Shown one piece after another: positions 29,558-37,983 of a stretch of DNA of 64,000 nt. Source of the stretch: Nodosilinea sp. WJT8-NPBG4 (GTDB taxonomy: Bacteria > Cyanobacteriota > Cyanobacteriia > Phormidesmidales > Phormidesmidaceae). The stretch spans positions 1-64,000 of the forward strand of contig JAHHHQ010000063.1 in the NCBI GenBank assembly GCA_019359285.1, given 5' to 3'. Made by a program: the position numbers and the translations under genes. How positions within the stretch are numbered: position 1 is the first letter of the stretch; every line of letters begins with the position of its first letter. The notes beneath the pieces are model-generated. The model did no database searches. It worked only from the letters and a program-made list of their open reading frames with translations, and was not told the origin of the DNA.

Positions 29558-31042
29558 ATGAAACTGCGTTACGCCATTTTGCTATTGGGTCTAGGCCTAA
29601 TGATTGGGGCCACCCCCGGGAGAGGCTATGCCCAAACTCCCGCTACTGAGGTCATGGAACCCGAGGCGGCTGGCCCCGAGGAGATGGACCTCGAAGGCCT
29701 TGAGCCTGCCCCAGCTGAGCCTGAAACGCCCGAACCGGAAGCGGCTGAGCCCGGCCTATCGGCTATTGGCGCCTACAACCTAGGGGTTGAACGCTACAAC
29801 AGCGGTGACTATGACGCCGCCCTCGAAGCCTTTGACCTGGCGATCGAAAAGGATTCTAGCCTGGCTAACGCCTACCTCTACCGAGGCCTAATCTATTCTG
29901 AGCAGGGCGACTACGATCGCGCCCTCATCGACCTCAACCAAACCCTTAGCCTTGACCCTGGCAACGCCAACGCCCTCTTCGCCCGAGGCAGCGTTTACTA
30001 TCGCCAAGGAGAGTCTAGCCAGGCTCAGACCGATTTCAACGCCGCTCTAGAGCTCAACCCAGACTCCGTAGAAGCTTATCTCTACCGTGGCCTGATCGAT
30101 AGCGAGCAGGGCCGCAACGATCTCGCCATCGAAGATTTTTCCACCGCCATTGAGCTGACTCCCGACAATCCGACAGCCTACGTGCTGCGGGGTTTTGCCC
30201 TAGAGCGAGAGAACAACTACACCGCAGCCGTTGCTGACTTTAGCAAAGCCATTGAGCTGAATGGCGATCTGCCGCGAGCCTACATGGGGCGCGGGGTGTC
30301 CTATTACCACCTAGGGTTGTTTGACGCGGCCCTAAGCGACCTCAATGAGGCCGTCAACCGCAACCCTGAACTGGCTCGGGCTTACCTCAACCGCAGCCAC
30401 GTCTACTTCCGCCAGGGAAGGCCCAGCCGGGCTTTGGAAGATTTGGATCGCGCCCTTGCGCTCAACCCTGAGCTAGCTGAAGCTTACATGAGCCGAGGCA
30501 CTGTGCGGGCCAGCCAGGGCAACCTAGGCGGAGCTCAGCAAGACTTTGCCCAGGTGCTACAGCTCAATCCTGACTCGGCCATGGCCTATAAGCAAAAGGG
30601 CGATGCGCTCCTGCAAGCGGGGGATGCGACCGCCGCGATCGCAGACTACACCGAAGCGCTGTTCCTCGATCCCGCCTACGCAGAGGCTTTTAAAGCCCGG
30701 GGCGACGCCCGCCTGTCTACCGGGGATGTGTTTGGTGCGATCGACGACTACAGTCAGGCCCTTGCGGCGCAACCTAGCTACCTAGAGGCCTACTCGGCTC
30801 GCGGCTCGGCTTACCTTCAGGTGAACCAACCCCAAGATGCCTACCAAGATCTCACCCAAGCCATTGTGAGCGCCTCCAACAGCGCTGACCCAAGGCTGTT
30901 TTACAACCGAGGGGTGGTGCGCGCCCGTTTGGGGGATGATGCCGGTGCTCGCCGCGACTTTGAGCAAGCCGCCCAGCTCTTTTTACAGCAGGGAGAAGCT
31001 GCGGGCTACCGACAAACGCTAACCCAGATGAGCCAGTTGTAG
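29558..31042 (+). CDS. secreted tetratricopeptide repeat protein
   Basis: A 494-residue protein starting at the ATG at 29558, which has GGAGG at seven bases and opens with a signal peptide (MKLRYAILLLGLGLMIG, cleaved after YAQ). An acidic Pro/Glu linker (about 30-65) precedes roughly eleven TPR units of 34 residues, running to the C-terminus with the repeated A-Y-x-x-R-G and A-x-x-D-x-x-x-A-I/L motifs. Such proteins scaffold protein complexes in the periplasm or at thylakoids; partner unknown. A frame-extending GTG at 29477 is less likely. Confidence 0.85.
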   Translation: MKLRYAILLLGLGLMIGATPGRGYAQTPATEVMEPEAAGPEEMDLEGLEPAPAEPETPEPEAAEPGLSAIGAYNLGVERYNSGDYDAALEAFDLAIEKDSSLANAYLYRGLIYSEQGDYDRALIDLNQTLSLDPGNANALFARGSVYYRQGESSQAQTDFNAALELNPDSVEAYLYRGLIDSEQGRNDLAIEDFSTAIELTPDNPTAYVLRGFALERENNYTAAVADFSKAIELNGDLPRAYMGRGVSYYHLGLFDAALSDLNEAVNRNPELARAYLNRSHVYFRQGRPSRALEDLDRALALNPELAEAYMSRGTVRASQGNLGGAQQDFAQVLQLNPDSAMAYKQKGDALLQAGDATAAIADYTEALFLDPAYAEAFKARGDARLSTGDVFGAIDDYSQALAAQPSYLEAYSARGSAYLQVNQPQDAYQDLTQAIVSASNSADPRLFYNRGVVRARLGDDAGARRDFEQAAQLFLQQGEAAGYRQTLTQMSQL

Positions 31043-31142
31043 AAGGTGAGGAGATGAGAAAGGTGAGGATAATGGACACAGCCGCTGCAAACGTGACTGA
31101 CCTTCTCCATCGCCTCATCTTCCCTACCTCCCTCACCTCCCC
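31043..31142 (+). repeat. composite purine/pyrimidine intercistronic element, copy 2
   Basis: Fills the whole gap between the TPR stop codon and the DUF3122 ATG. The purine arm (GGTGAGGAGATGAGAAAGGT) is followed by a mixed spacer of about 30 bases and a pyrimidine arm (CCTCATCTTCCCTACCTCCC) that ends in CTCCCC directly before ATG. The arms are imperfectly complementary over roughly 30 positions. It has the clearest arms of the four copies but lacks the AT palindrome. Confidence 0.7.
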
Positions 31143-31676
31143 ATGCATCACCTCTGGCGTGCCCTGCGGCTGACAATTCTGGCCCTCCTGCTAGGCTGTG
31201 TGCTGCTGCTGGCGATGGCTGAGCCAGCCCTAGCCTCCATTCACACCTATCATGAGCAGCCCGGGCAAACGACCTACCGTTCACGCCAGAGCCTGCGTGA
31301 CCAGAGCGACTTAGCTTGGCAAGCTACGGTGTTCAAGCGTTACACCGAGGGCATTTTTCAGGGCACCTACCTGCGCCTGGTAGGCTTTCCGGGACAGGCG
31401 ACCACAGATCCTGGCCGTGACTTGGTTGTTGAAACCGGCACTAGCGCCCAGTGGCAAGCACCGCGCCAGCTCGATCCTCAAACCCAAGCGCTACCCGATA
31501 GCGTTGCCCAATACAGTATGGATGCCGTGCTGGATGATCTTCAGCACCCGATTCCGTTGACGCTGCGGGTGCCGCTGCAGGGCGGAGGCACGGCCCGACT
31601 GGTTGCGGCTCCCTATGTGGTGGAAGAATGGCTGCAACTCTACACCATGGTTGAAGCTGTCAGTACGGCGGATTAG
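31143..31676 (+). CDS. DUF3122-like secreted protein
   Basis: A 177-residue protein with an N-terminal signal peptide (about 1-31, ending ALA) and a compact mainly beta domain, containing YRSRQSLRDQSDLAWQ (about 44-59) and ending in a LVAAPYVVEEWLQLYT block. I recognise it as the DUF3122 type known from cyanobacteria, where its role is unknown. The ATG has no Shine-Dalgarno sequence; the pyrimidine arm of a composite element abuts it. It probably shares a transcript with the TPR gene. Confidence 0.7.
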   Translation: MHHLWRALRLTILALLLGCVLLLAMAEPALASIHTYHEQPGQTTYRSRQSLRDQSDLAWQATVFKRYTEGIFQGTYLRLVGFPGQATTDPGRDLVVETGTSAQWQAPRQLDPQTQALPDSVAQYSMDAVLDDLQHPIPLTLRVPLQGGGTARLVAAPYVVEEWLQLYTMVEAVSTAD

Positions 31677-32317
31677 CTAAGAGTAGAGCGCTGTGGGATT
31701 GAACAGCTTGGTGAAGGAGTTGAGCAAACCACTGCGATCGCCGAGCCCGTCAATCGGCTCTAGCCATCGCCCCTTTGGTTAGGACAGCCGAGACAACACT
31801 CCCTGAGTGCGAATAGCTTAGCGAGGCGAGGATTTCATATTCAGCTTTAAAAGTAAAAAGCCGGGTAAGGCGCTATCACTGAGGAGCGAACCTCCACAAT
31901 GTCCTGTGGCCCTACCCGGTCTTAGCTTTGGAGCACACGCGAGTCTACAGGATGTTTTTATAGTCGGCGATAAGCCAAGATCCGCCAATACATGAAAGTT
32001 CTGAAAAGTTCAGGATCTTGTTCAGGTGATAGAAAAACAAGGTGATTTTGAGCGAGAACTGGGCCAAAAACCGCTCTTTCTTAAAGTCTAACTATAAATT
32101 CATCGAATCATATCTATAGTTGGGAACTTTCTGGGTACAGAAACGTCGTCTCTGGCTACAGATGTGTGGAGCCGTGACTGGTGCTGATTTTGCCTTTGAT
32201 TGAGCGTAAGAGGGAGGAGCGGCCTTTGTTGGTTTATGTTGCGAAAAGCTAAGTAACGCAACGGTACGTACCAATCCCTAGCGGCATTGGGCTGGTCTGC
32301 CAATTCATTGGGTTAGG
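31677..32317. other. intergenic region with a structured RNA candidate
   Basis: About 640 bases without a convincing protein gene. The segment 31856-31962 (minus) holds the small RNA candidate described separately. The remainder has no feature I can support; short frames on the minus strand (about 32092-32303) look like chance. Confidence 0.4.
31856..31950 (-). ncRNA. candidate small structured RNA with intrinsic terminator
   Basis: On the minus strand, CCGGGTAGGGCC opens a closed structure that ends GGCCTTACCCGG-type (CCGGGTA 31919-31913 pairing with TACCCGG 31867-31861), with two inner hairpins: CCACA/TGTGG and GAGG/CCTC around small loops. CTTTTTACTTTT follows directly, as in a rho-independent terminator. 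A TATAAA box at about 31957-31962 on the same strand would start a transcript near 31950. No family match is known to me. Alternatively it is only a complex terminator with no own promoter. Confidence 0.5.
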
Positions 32318-32665
32318 ATGACCTTGCAAGTTTCGGACTACAGGTTCATGCTCGTCATTGTTTTAATTTTCGTTGTCGGTCTTACCCCAGCCCTAGTGTC
32401 GGCATACCTAAGCGTGCGGGCTGACCGAAATGAAAAGTGCGGCAGCGACACTTCAGCTATGCCAACGGGCTTGGGCCAGAGCATGCTCAAGCTGCTCGAT
32501 GGCAATACCGATATGCACTATATCGATGGCATGGGCTATATGATCGGCGACATCACCTGTGACTTGAACGCGCGATCGCCCTACCTGCGCTGCGCTATGA
32601 ATCCCATGGGTCCCTGCGATGGGTGTAGTGCCTATGCGCCCAAGGTCTTTGACCGCCAGTTTTAG
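32318..32665 (+). CDS. DUF6464-like cysteine-rich membrane protein
   Basis: A 115-residue protein with an N-terminal membrane helix (about 9-33). The C-terminal half contains GDITCDLNARSPYLRCAMNP and GPCDGC, a C-x(14)-C-x(7)-C-x-x-C pattern that could bind metal or form disulfides, and matches what I recall of the cyanobacterial DUF6464 family. Function unknown. A hairpin terminator lies 65 bases downstream. Confidence 0.65.
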   Translation: MTLQVSDYRFMLVIVLIFVVGLTPALVSAYLSVRADRNEKCGSDTSAMPTGLGQSMLKLLDGNTDMHYIDGMGYMIGDITCDLNARSPYLRCAMNPMGPCDGCSAYAPKVFDRQF

Positions 32666-32729
32666 GCGCAACCTAATGGGAGTTCCCCAAAGCATTTCCC
32701 AGCTATGAGTTGAGCAACGATTTCTCAGG

Positions 32730-32755
32730 CACCTAGGGCATGTCCCTAGGTGTTT
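32730..32755 (+). terminator. hairpin terminator after the DUF6464-like gene
   Basis: A 9-bp stem, CACCTAGGG and CCCTAGGTG, with the loop CATGT is followed by TTTCTGTT, giving a good intrinsic terminator upstream of the Prx6 gene. Confidence 0.8.
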
Positions 32756-32931
32756 CTGTTGTGGGCAGTTGGGGGTGATCGAGCGATCGCACTCAGACCC
32801 AGCGCCTGCGATACAATCCTTAAGATAATCCTCTAAACCCCGACCGGAATACCGGGGTTTGTGGGAGAATAGCGAACGTGAACGCTGAGCAACTTTATTT
32901 GCACCCTGTCGAGATTAAACGGAGATTTGAG

Positions 32932-33567
32932 ATGGCGCTTCAACTTGGCGATCAGGTACCTAACTTCACCCAGCAAACCAGTGAGGGTGAGATTGACTTT
33001 TATAGCTGGGCTGGCGATAGCTGGGTAGTGCTGTTTTCGCACCCCGCTGACTACACCCCCGTGTGCACCACTGAGTTGGGCAGCGTAGCCAGGCTCAAGC
33101 CCGAGTTTGACAAGCGCAACGCCAAAGTCATTGCCCTCAGCGTAGACAGTGCTGACTCCCACCAGGGCTGGATTGGTGATATCAATGAAACCCAGGGCGT
33201 AACCGTCAACTATCCAATTATTGCCGACGACGACAAAAAGGTCTCCGACCTCTACGGCATGATTCACCCCAACGCCAACGCCAAGGTGACCGTGCGCAGC
33301 GTGTTCGTCATTGACCCCAGCAAAAAGCTGCGGCTGACCATTACCTATCCGCCAAGCACCGGACGCAACTTTGCTGAAATTTTGCGGGTAATTGACTCGC
33401 TACAGCTTACTGACAACTACAGCGTTGCCACCCCCGTAGACTGGAAAGATGGTGAAGACGTTGTAGTGTCTCCCGCCATCCCCACCGAGGAAGCCAAGCA
33501 GCGCTTCCCCAAGGGCGTAACCGAAATCAAGCCCTACCTGCGCATGACTCCCCAGCCCAACAAATAG
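32932..33567 (+). CDS. 1-Cys peroxiredoxin (Prx6 type)
   Basis: Reduces peroxides in the cytosol. The 211-residue protein carries the peroxidatic cysteine in YTPVCTTELG (C45), preceded by P-A-D-Y-T-P as in Prx6, plus the long C-terminal Prx6 extension with VDWKDGEDVVVSP and a KGVTEIKPYLRMTPQP end. No second resolving cysteine at the usual position is seen. The start at 32932 has GGAG eight bases upstream; an earlier start at 32878 would add 18 residues. A strong terminator follows. Confidence 0.95.
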   Translation: MALQLGDQVPNFTQQTSEGEIDFYSWAGDSWVVLFSHPADYTPVCTTELGSVARLKPEFDKRNAKVIALSVDSADSHQGWIGDINETQGVTVNYPIIADDDKKVSDLYGMIHPNANAKVTVRSVFVIDPSKKLRLTITYPPSTGRNFAEILRVIDSLQLTDNYSVATPVDWKDGEDVVVSPAIPTEEAKQRFPKGVTEIKPYLRMTPQPNK

Positions 33568-33590
33568 GGTCAGGGCATCACACACCATCT

Positions 33591-33615
33591 AGGCGCACCG
33601 CGGTGCGCCTTTTTT
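33591..33615 (+). terminator. rho-independent terminator after the Prx6 gene
   Basis: AGGCGCACCGCGGTGCGCCT is a perfect palindrome (33591-33610) followed by TTTTTT, an excellent intrinsic terminator. Confidence 0.93.
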
Positions 33616-33688
33616 ATGACCAATTGGGTAGAGCCAGGAGCAACAGCTGTATTACACTGCCCCTAAAGCTGCATTCTTTAGGTGTCCT

Positions 33689-34171
33689 GTGCTAGACGAG
33701 CAAGCCAAGAAAACCCTTTTGCGCAAGATTCCTCACGGGCTATACATCTGTGGCGTTAAAGATGGAGATGACCTCAACGGCTTCACGGCGAGCTGGGTGA
33801 TGCAGGCCTCCTTTCAGCCCCCTCTGGTGGTGAACTGTGTCAAAAACGACTCTACCTCCCACGCCATGGTGAAATCCAGCGGCGTGTTTGCCCTCAGCTT
33901 TTTAGAAGCTGGGCAAAAAGATCTGGCCCAAAACTTCTTCAAACCCCTGCGCCGCGTGGGCAACAAGTTTGAAGATATCGAGTTTTACCCCGGTCCTGAA
34001 ACTGGCTGTCCCATTATTAAAGACACCCTAGGCTATGTGGAATGCCGGGTGGTGGGCGCTGTAGAGCACGGCGACCACACCGTGTTTGTAGGCGAAGTAG
34101 TCGGTGCCGCCATTCACCGCGAAGGCGACCCCCTCCTGCTCGAAAGCACCGGCTGGAACTACGGCGGGTAG
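33689..34171 (+). CDS. flavin reductase family protein
   Basis: A 160-residue flavin-binding domain protein of the flavin reductase/flavodiiron C-terminal-like type. The typical opening IPHGLYICGVKDGDDLNGFTASWVMQAS (spread over about 14-41), the N-C-V-K-N-D-S-T-S-H-A segment and the final STGWNYGG fit this family. It would bind FMN and reduce it with NAD(P)H, though a partner is unknown. The start is a GTG with AGGT upstream. Downstream, a composite element separates it from the MIF-like gene. Confidence 0.87.
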   Translation: MLDEQAKKTLLRKIPHGLYICGVKDGDDLNGFTASWVMQASFQPPLVVNCVKNDSTSHAMVKSSGVFALSFLEAGQKDLAQNFFKPLRRVGNKFEDIEFYPGPETGCPIIKDTLGYVECRVVGAVEHGDHTVFVGEVVGAAIHREGDPLLLESTGWNYGG

Positions 34172-34295
34172 ATGAATGGATGAGTTTTAAGTTCTCAGTT
34201 TTGAGTGTTGAGTTGTAGCAGTAAGGCTTAAATTCAAAACTCAAAATTCCCCTACCATACCCATCCCTTCACTCCTCACTCTCCACACCACACCC
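34172..34295 (+). repeat. composite intercistronic element, copy 3 (with AT palindrome)
   Basis: The gap between the flavin reductase stop and the MIF-like ATG holds GATGAATGGATGAG, then an AT-rich inverted repeat (AGTTTTGAGTGTTGAGTTG and AATTCAAAACTCAAAATTCC), then a pyrimidine arm (CACTCCTCACTCTCCACACC) that ends directly at the ATG. The AT palindrome is shared with the copy at 51315-51438. Confidence 0.72.
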
Positions 34296-34649
34296 ATGCC
34301 TCTGATCAAAGTTCAAACATCTGTCTCCTCTCCCGATAAGGCCGAGGTTAAAGGGCTACTGAAGGAGCTTTCCGCCAGTTTAGCCAGCCACCTGGGCAAG
34401 CCAGAATCCTACGTGATGACAGCTTTTGAAGCCAACATACCCATGACCTTTGGTGGCACTACAGAGCCTGTGTGCTACGTCGAGATCAAGAGCGTGGGCA
34501 CCATGGGCAGTGCCAAAACCCGCGCTATGAGCCAGGAGTTTTGCGCTCAGCTAGAGACCGCCCTGGGAGTGCCCAAAAATCGTACCTATATCGAGTTTGC
34601 TGATGCCCCCGGTGCCATGTGGGGCTGGAACGGCAGCACCTTTGGCTAA
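34296..34649 (+). CDS. MIF-like tautomerase
   Basis: A 117-residue member of the macrophage migration inhibitory factor/phenylpyruvate tautomerase superfamily. After Met removal the N-terminal residue is Pro (M-P-L-I-K-V-Q-T), the expected catalytic base, and the C-terminal part YIEFADAPGAMWGWNGSTFG keeps the family's end. Probably a homotrimer; the substrate is unproven. It has no Shine-Dalgarno sequence, since the pyrimidine arm of a composite element abuts its ATG. Confidence 0.93.
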   Translation: MPLIKVQTSVSSPDKAEVKGLLKELSASLASHLGKPESYVMTAFEANIPMTFGGTTEPVCYVEIKSVGTMGSAKTRAMSQEFCAQLETALGVPKNRTYIEFADAPGAMWGWNGSTFG

Positions 34650-34719
34650 ACGCAAACGTCAGCTACCGGACTTTGTTTATTACCTCGGAACTGATCTTTC
34701 ACAAATAGCGATCGCCTCC

Positions 34720-36690
34720 CTAAAACGGCACGTCTTTGTCAGCGTGGGAAGGCTGCTTAGCCGCCGCCTCTGAAGGCTTCAACAGCGTTGAGTCGAGCCC
34801 AGGGCTTAGATCTTCATCTAAGTCGACCACCTGCCCATTAAAGAAATGGGCAAAGTTTTTCACGGCTCGGTCAAAGTCGCTGGCGATGGCAGGCAGGGAC
34901 GGTGGCCCAGGAGCAGCGGGGCTGGCGTCTGCCGCAAGAGCAGGTTCAGGAGCGACAGCCGGTTCTGCTGACGCTTCGGCCGAGGGTGCTGAAACAACAG
35001 GCGAGGGCGGAGGACTGAGAACAACTGGCGGCGGTGGAGTGATATTTTTCTGCCCCGGCGCCTGGGAAATGTTGGGGGCTGGGGCCTCAGGCTTTGGGTC
35101 GGGCAGCACCTCTAGGGAAACCTGCACTTTGTGGTTGAGCACCTGCTGAAAGGCCGCTTCCACATTCTCGACTCGGCCCTGGGCCATCTTAAACAGTGGC
35201 CTAGAGCTGATGCCCACCCGAGCTACCACGCCGTCGAAGAACAGCAGGTTGCCCTGCTGCTGCATCAGGGCGCGGGTGCCCAAGGGCTCTAGCACGGCTA
35301 TCACCTGAAGCCACAGCTGCCCCAGGTTAGGGGATGGGGTGTCTTCAGAGGCGGACGGCGCTTCGTGGTCATTGTTGGGGGGAGAATTTGATGCGGCGGC
35401 AGACACAGGGGCTGGTGTTGGCGCTGCCCCGTTGGCAGCTTCCGGCGGCAGCGCCAAGTCTGAAGGGGCTGGCGGCGGCACTGACAACGGTGGACTGACG
35501 ACCGCTGGTACTGGCTGGGGTGTAAGGCTTGGTGCAGGTATAGGGGCGATTGCACCCAACGGCCGTCCAGCAACCATAGTTCCACCGGCCTGCCCCGCCA
35601 GGGTCGAGGGCAATAGTCCTAGCAGCGTCACCTCTAGCCATAGTCGAGGCTGGGTAGTGTTTTTGACCTGTCCCTCAGCGCTGCGCAGGTGCTGTTGCCC
35701 CAGCAGCAGCACCGTTGGGTCGAGAGGTTGCACCAGGGTTTGCATATCAGCCCAGGTAGGGGGAGTGATGGCTACTAGGTCGTGGCGATCGCCCGCCGTC
35801 TTAGCAATCAGCAGATCTCGGTAGAACCCGGCCAGGTTTTGCAGCACAATCAGCGGCTCCCGGCCCCGATCCATCAGCTTGCGGGCACCGTCGAGCACAG
35901 TGGTGCCGTCGTCGCTGAGGATGGCCTGCACCAGGGCCAGCAAATCGCGCTCGGGTACGGCCCCCACCAGGTCCCACACCGCATCGGCTTCCACAGGAGG
36001 CGCTAGCAGACTGAGCTGATCGAGCAGACTCTGGGCGTCACGCAGCCCCCCCTGGGAAACTTGAGCCACCAGGCGGAGGGCTTCGTCATTAATGCCGATG
36101 TTTTCCTGATCGGCAATTTTCCGCAGGTGAGCGATCATCGGCTCTAGGGGAATGCGCCGGTAGTCGAACCGCTGGCAGCGAGAAATAATCGTTGGCAGTA
36201 CCCGCTGGGGGTCGGTGGTGGCCAGAATAAACACCACATTGCTGGGCGGTTCTTCCAGGGTTTTGAGCAAGGCATTAAACGCCGCCGTGCTGAGCATATG
36301 ACACTCGTCCACGACGTAAACCTTGTACCGGCACTGCACCGGGGCAAACTGGGCGCGCTCGATCAGCTCGCGGATGTTGTCGACCCCGGTGTTGCTAGCG
36401 GCGTCGATTTCAATAAAGTCAAGGGCCGAGCCGTTGGTAATCGACCGACAGGTTTCGCAGACGCCGCAAGGATTTGGCGTGGGGTGATTTTGGGCAATGC
36501 AGTTGAGCGACTTGGCCAAAATGCGGGCACTGGAGGTTTTGCCTGTGCCCCGAGGGCCGCAAAACAGGTAGGCAGGGGCAATGCGCTGCTGGTTGAGGGC
36601 GCTGGTGAGGGTAGTCGCGATCGCATCTTGCCCCACCAGAGCGCCAAAGGTCTGGGGGCGATACTTGTGGTGCAGCGGTTCGTAGGCCAT
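34720..36690 (-). CDS. dnaX: DNA polymerase III subunits gamma and tau
   Basis: The clamp-loader ATPase. The 656-residue protein contains Walker A GPRGTGKTS (about 44-52), a zinc site with four cysteines in CIAQ...CGVCETC, the Walker B VVDECHML and the sensor-1 ILATTDPQ. Domain III follows to about residue 360; a long Pro/Ala-rich linker (about 370-470 and 540-620) separates it from the tau C-terminal part. No intein or frameshift slippery sequence is evident. The 3' end faces the MIF-like gene. Confidence 0.96.
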   Translation of the reverse strand: MAYEPLHHKYRPQTFGALVGQDAIATTLTSALNQQRIAPAYLFCGPRGTGKTSSARILAKSLNCIAQNHPTPNPCGVCETCRSITNGSALDFIEIDAASNTGVDNIRELIERAQFAPVQCRYKVYVVDECHMLSTAAFNALLKTLEEPPSNVVFILATTDPQRVLPTIISRCQRFDYRRIPLEPMIAHLRKIADQENIGINDEALRLVAQVSQGGLRDAQSLLDQLSLLAPPVEADAVWDLVGAVPERDLLALVQAILSDDGTTVLDGARKLMDRGREPLIVLQNLAGFYRDLLIAKTAGDRHDLVAITPPTWADMQTLVQPLDPTVLLLGQQHLRSAEGQVKNTTQPRLWLEVTLLGLLPSTLAGQAGGTMVAGRPLGAIAPIPAPSLTPQPVPAVVSPPLSVPPPAPSDLALPPEAANGAAPTPAPVSAAASNSPPNNDHEAPSASEDTPSPNLGQLWLQVIAVLEPLGTRALMQQQGNLLFFDGVVARVGISSRPLFKMAQGRVENVEAAFQQVLNHKVQVSLEVLPDPKPEAPAPNISQAPGQKNITPPPPVVLSPPPSPVVSAPSAEASAEPAVAPEPALAADASPAAPGPPSLPAIASDFDRAVKNFAHFFNGQVVDLDEDLSPGLDSTLLKPSEAAAKQPSHADKDVPF

Positions 36691-36761
36691 AGCACTAAGA
36701 TACCGTGCCCGCCCCTACCTCTGGGGGGTTAACTTTACTCTCCTGAGCAGGTTAGGACCAG

Positions 36762-37280
36762 TCAGTCTGAAAATTCAATGATCAGGGTCTCCATCTCTGA
36801 GGTGGCGCACTGGGCCGCCTGCCCCCGAGAGGTACACATGCGGGATTGGGTCTGTTGGGCCAGGGCTTTGACGCGTTCGACCGCCGCTGAGATATCTTGC
36901 CGCCGTTGGCGATCGCTGTGGGGGCAGGGCTGGGGAACGGGCAGGGTGACTACGACTGCCTCAAACGGTCTTTCAGCGGGGGAGTAGCCCTGAAAGTAGG
37001 CCAGCGCCAGCCGCCGAAAGAGCCCCTGTAAATGGTTGGGTAGGTCTTGCTCGATCTGATTGGGCTTCGCTAGGCAATCCACTAGCTGACCCATGGCGTG
37101 GGCAATCAACATGTTGTCTTGGCCGCTGGTGGGATAAACATCCTTAAGATCTAGCCAGCAAGCCTCAAAAGCTTTTAGTTCTCGTAGCATCATGGGGTTA
37201 ACTTCACCGTTGGGATAAACCGTGACGATAATAGGTGCACCCTGCCCATGACCTGAATGTATGGTGTCCGGGGAGGACAT
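36762..37280 (-). CDS. uncharacterised protein
   Basis: A 172-residue soluble protein I do not recognise. It has a hydrophilic, partly helical middle (DLPNHLQGLFRRLALAYFQ near 80-98), a beta-rich VVVTLPVPQPCP strand and a C-terminal helix with a cysteine pair (residues about 148 and 157). No signal peptide. It lies between dnaX (71 bases) and the divergent rnhA gene. Whether it is co-transcribed with dnaX is likely on spacing but unproven. Confidence 0.6.
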   Translation of the reverse strand: MSSPDTIHSGHGQGAPIIVTVYPNGEVNPMMLRELKAFEACWLDLKDVYPTSGQDNMLIAHAMGQLVDCLAKPNQIEQDLPNHLQGLFRRLALAYFQGYSPAERPFEAVVVTLPVPQPCPHSDRQRRQDISAAVERVKALAQQTQSRMCTSRGQAAQCATSEMETLIIEFSD

Positions 37281-37362
37281 CCGGTCTTACCTTTAGCATG
37301 CCCCCTGAAAACATAAACGTTTCACGGCTGAACCAACGACTTTTGAGGATTCTATCGAACCA

Positions 37363-37857
37363 ATGGCCATCATTCAGCGAATCTATACCGACGGCGCCTG
37401 TTCTGGAAACCCTGGCCCCGGCGGCTGGGGCACGGTGCTCTACCTAGCCGACGGCGGCATCCATGAGCTAGGGGGGGGAGAAGCCCAAACCACCAATAAC
37501 CGCATGGAAATGCAGGCGGCGATCGCTGGTCTGACCCTGCTGCGCAACAGTGGCCAAACCGAGACCGTCACCGTTCACACCGACAGCGAATACGTCCTCA
37601 AAGGCATCACCCAGTGGATCGCCGGCTGGAAGCGGCGCGGCTGGGTCAACTCAGCCAAAAAGCCCGTGCTCAACCGCGATCTGTGGGAGGCCCTAGACAG
37701 CGTCACCACCGAGGTGAACCAGACCCTTGAGCGACCCCTACAGTGGATCTACGTGCGCGGCCACTCCGGCGACCCCGGCAACGAGCGCTGCGACACCATT
37801 GCTCGCGCCTATGCCGCCAAGCGCGCGATCGCCCTGACGACAGCAGCATTCTCCTAG
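37363..37857 (+). CDS. rnhA: ribonuclease HI
   Basis: Degrades the RNA strand of RNA-DNA hybrids. The 164-residue protein has the family's four acidic catalytic residues: D in YTDGACSGNPGPGG, E in NNRMEMQAAI, D in HTDSEYVL and D in the final ERCDTIARAYA, plus the His of VRGHSGDPGN. No Shine-Dalgarno sequence precedes the ATG. Confidence 0.95.
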   Translation: MAIIQRIYTDGACSGNPGPGGWGTVLYLADGGIHELGGGEAQTTNNRMEMQAAIAGLTLLRNSGQTETVTVHTDSEYVLKGITQWIAGWKRRGWVNSAKKPVLNRDLWEALDSVTTEVNQTLERPLQWIYVRGHSGDPGNERCDTIARAYAAKRAIALTTAAFS

Positions 37858-37983
37858 CGCCCCTCCAGAGGTCTGCAACCCTCCCTCCCCGGCACCTGAA
37901 CGGGGAACCGGGTTGCCGATAGGATAAGAACAACGATCAACTGACTGAATATATATAGAGTGCCGTTTTCAGCGAGGAATGCC

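Noticed and set aside
32092-32303. Short minus-strand frames between DUF3122 and DUF6464 genes
   Set aside because: Overlapping frames without start signals or recognisable content.
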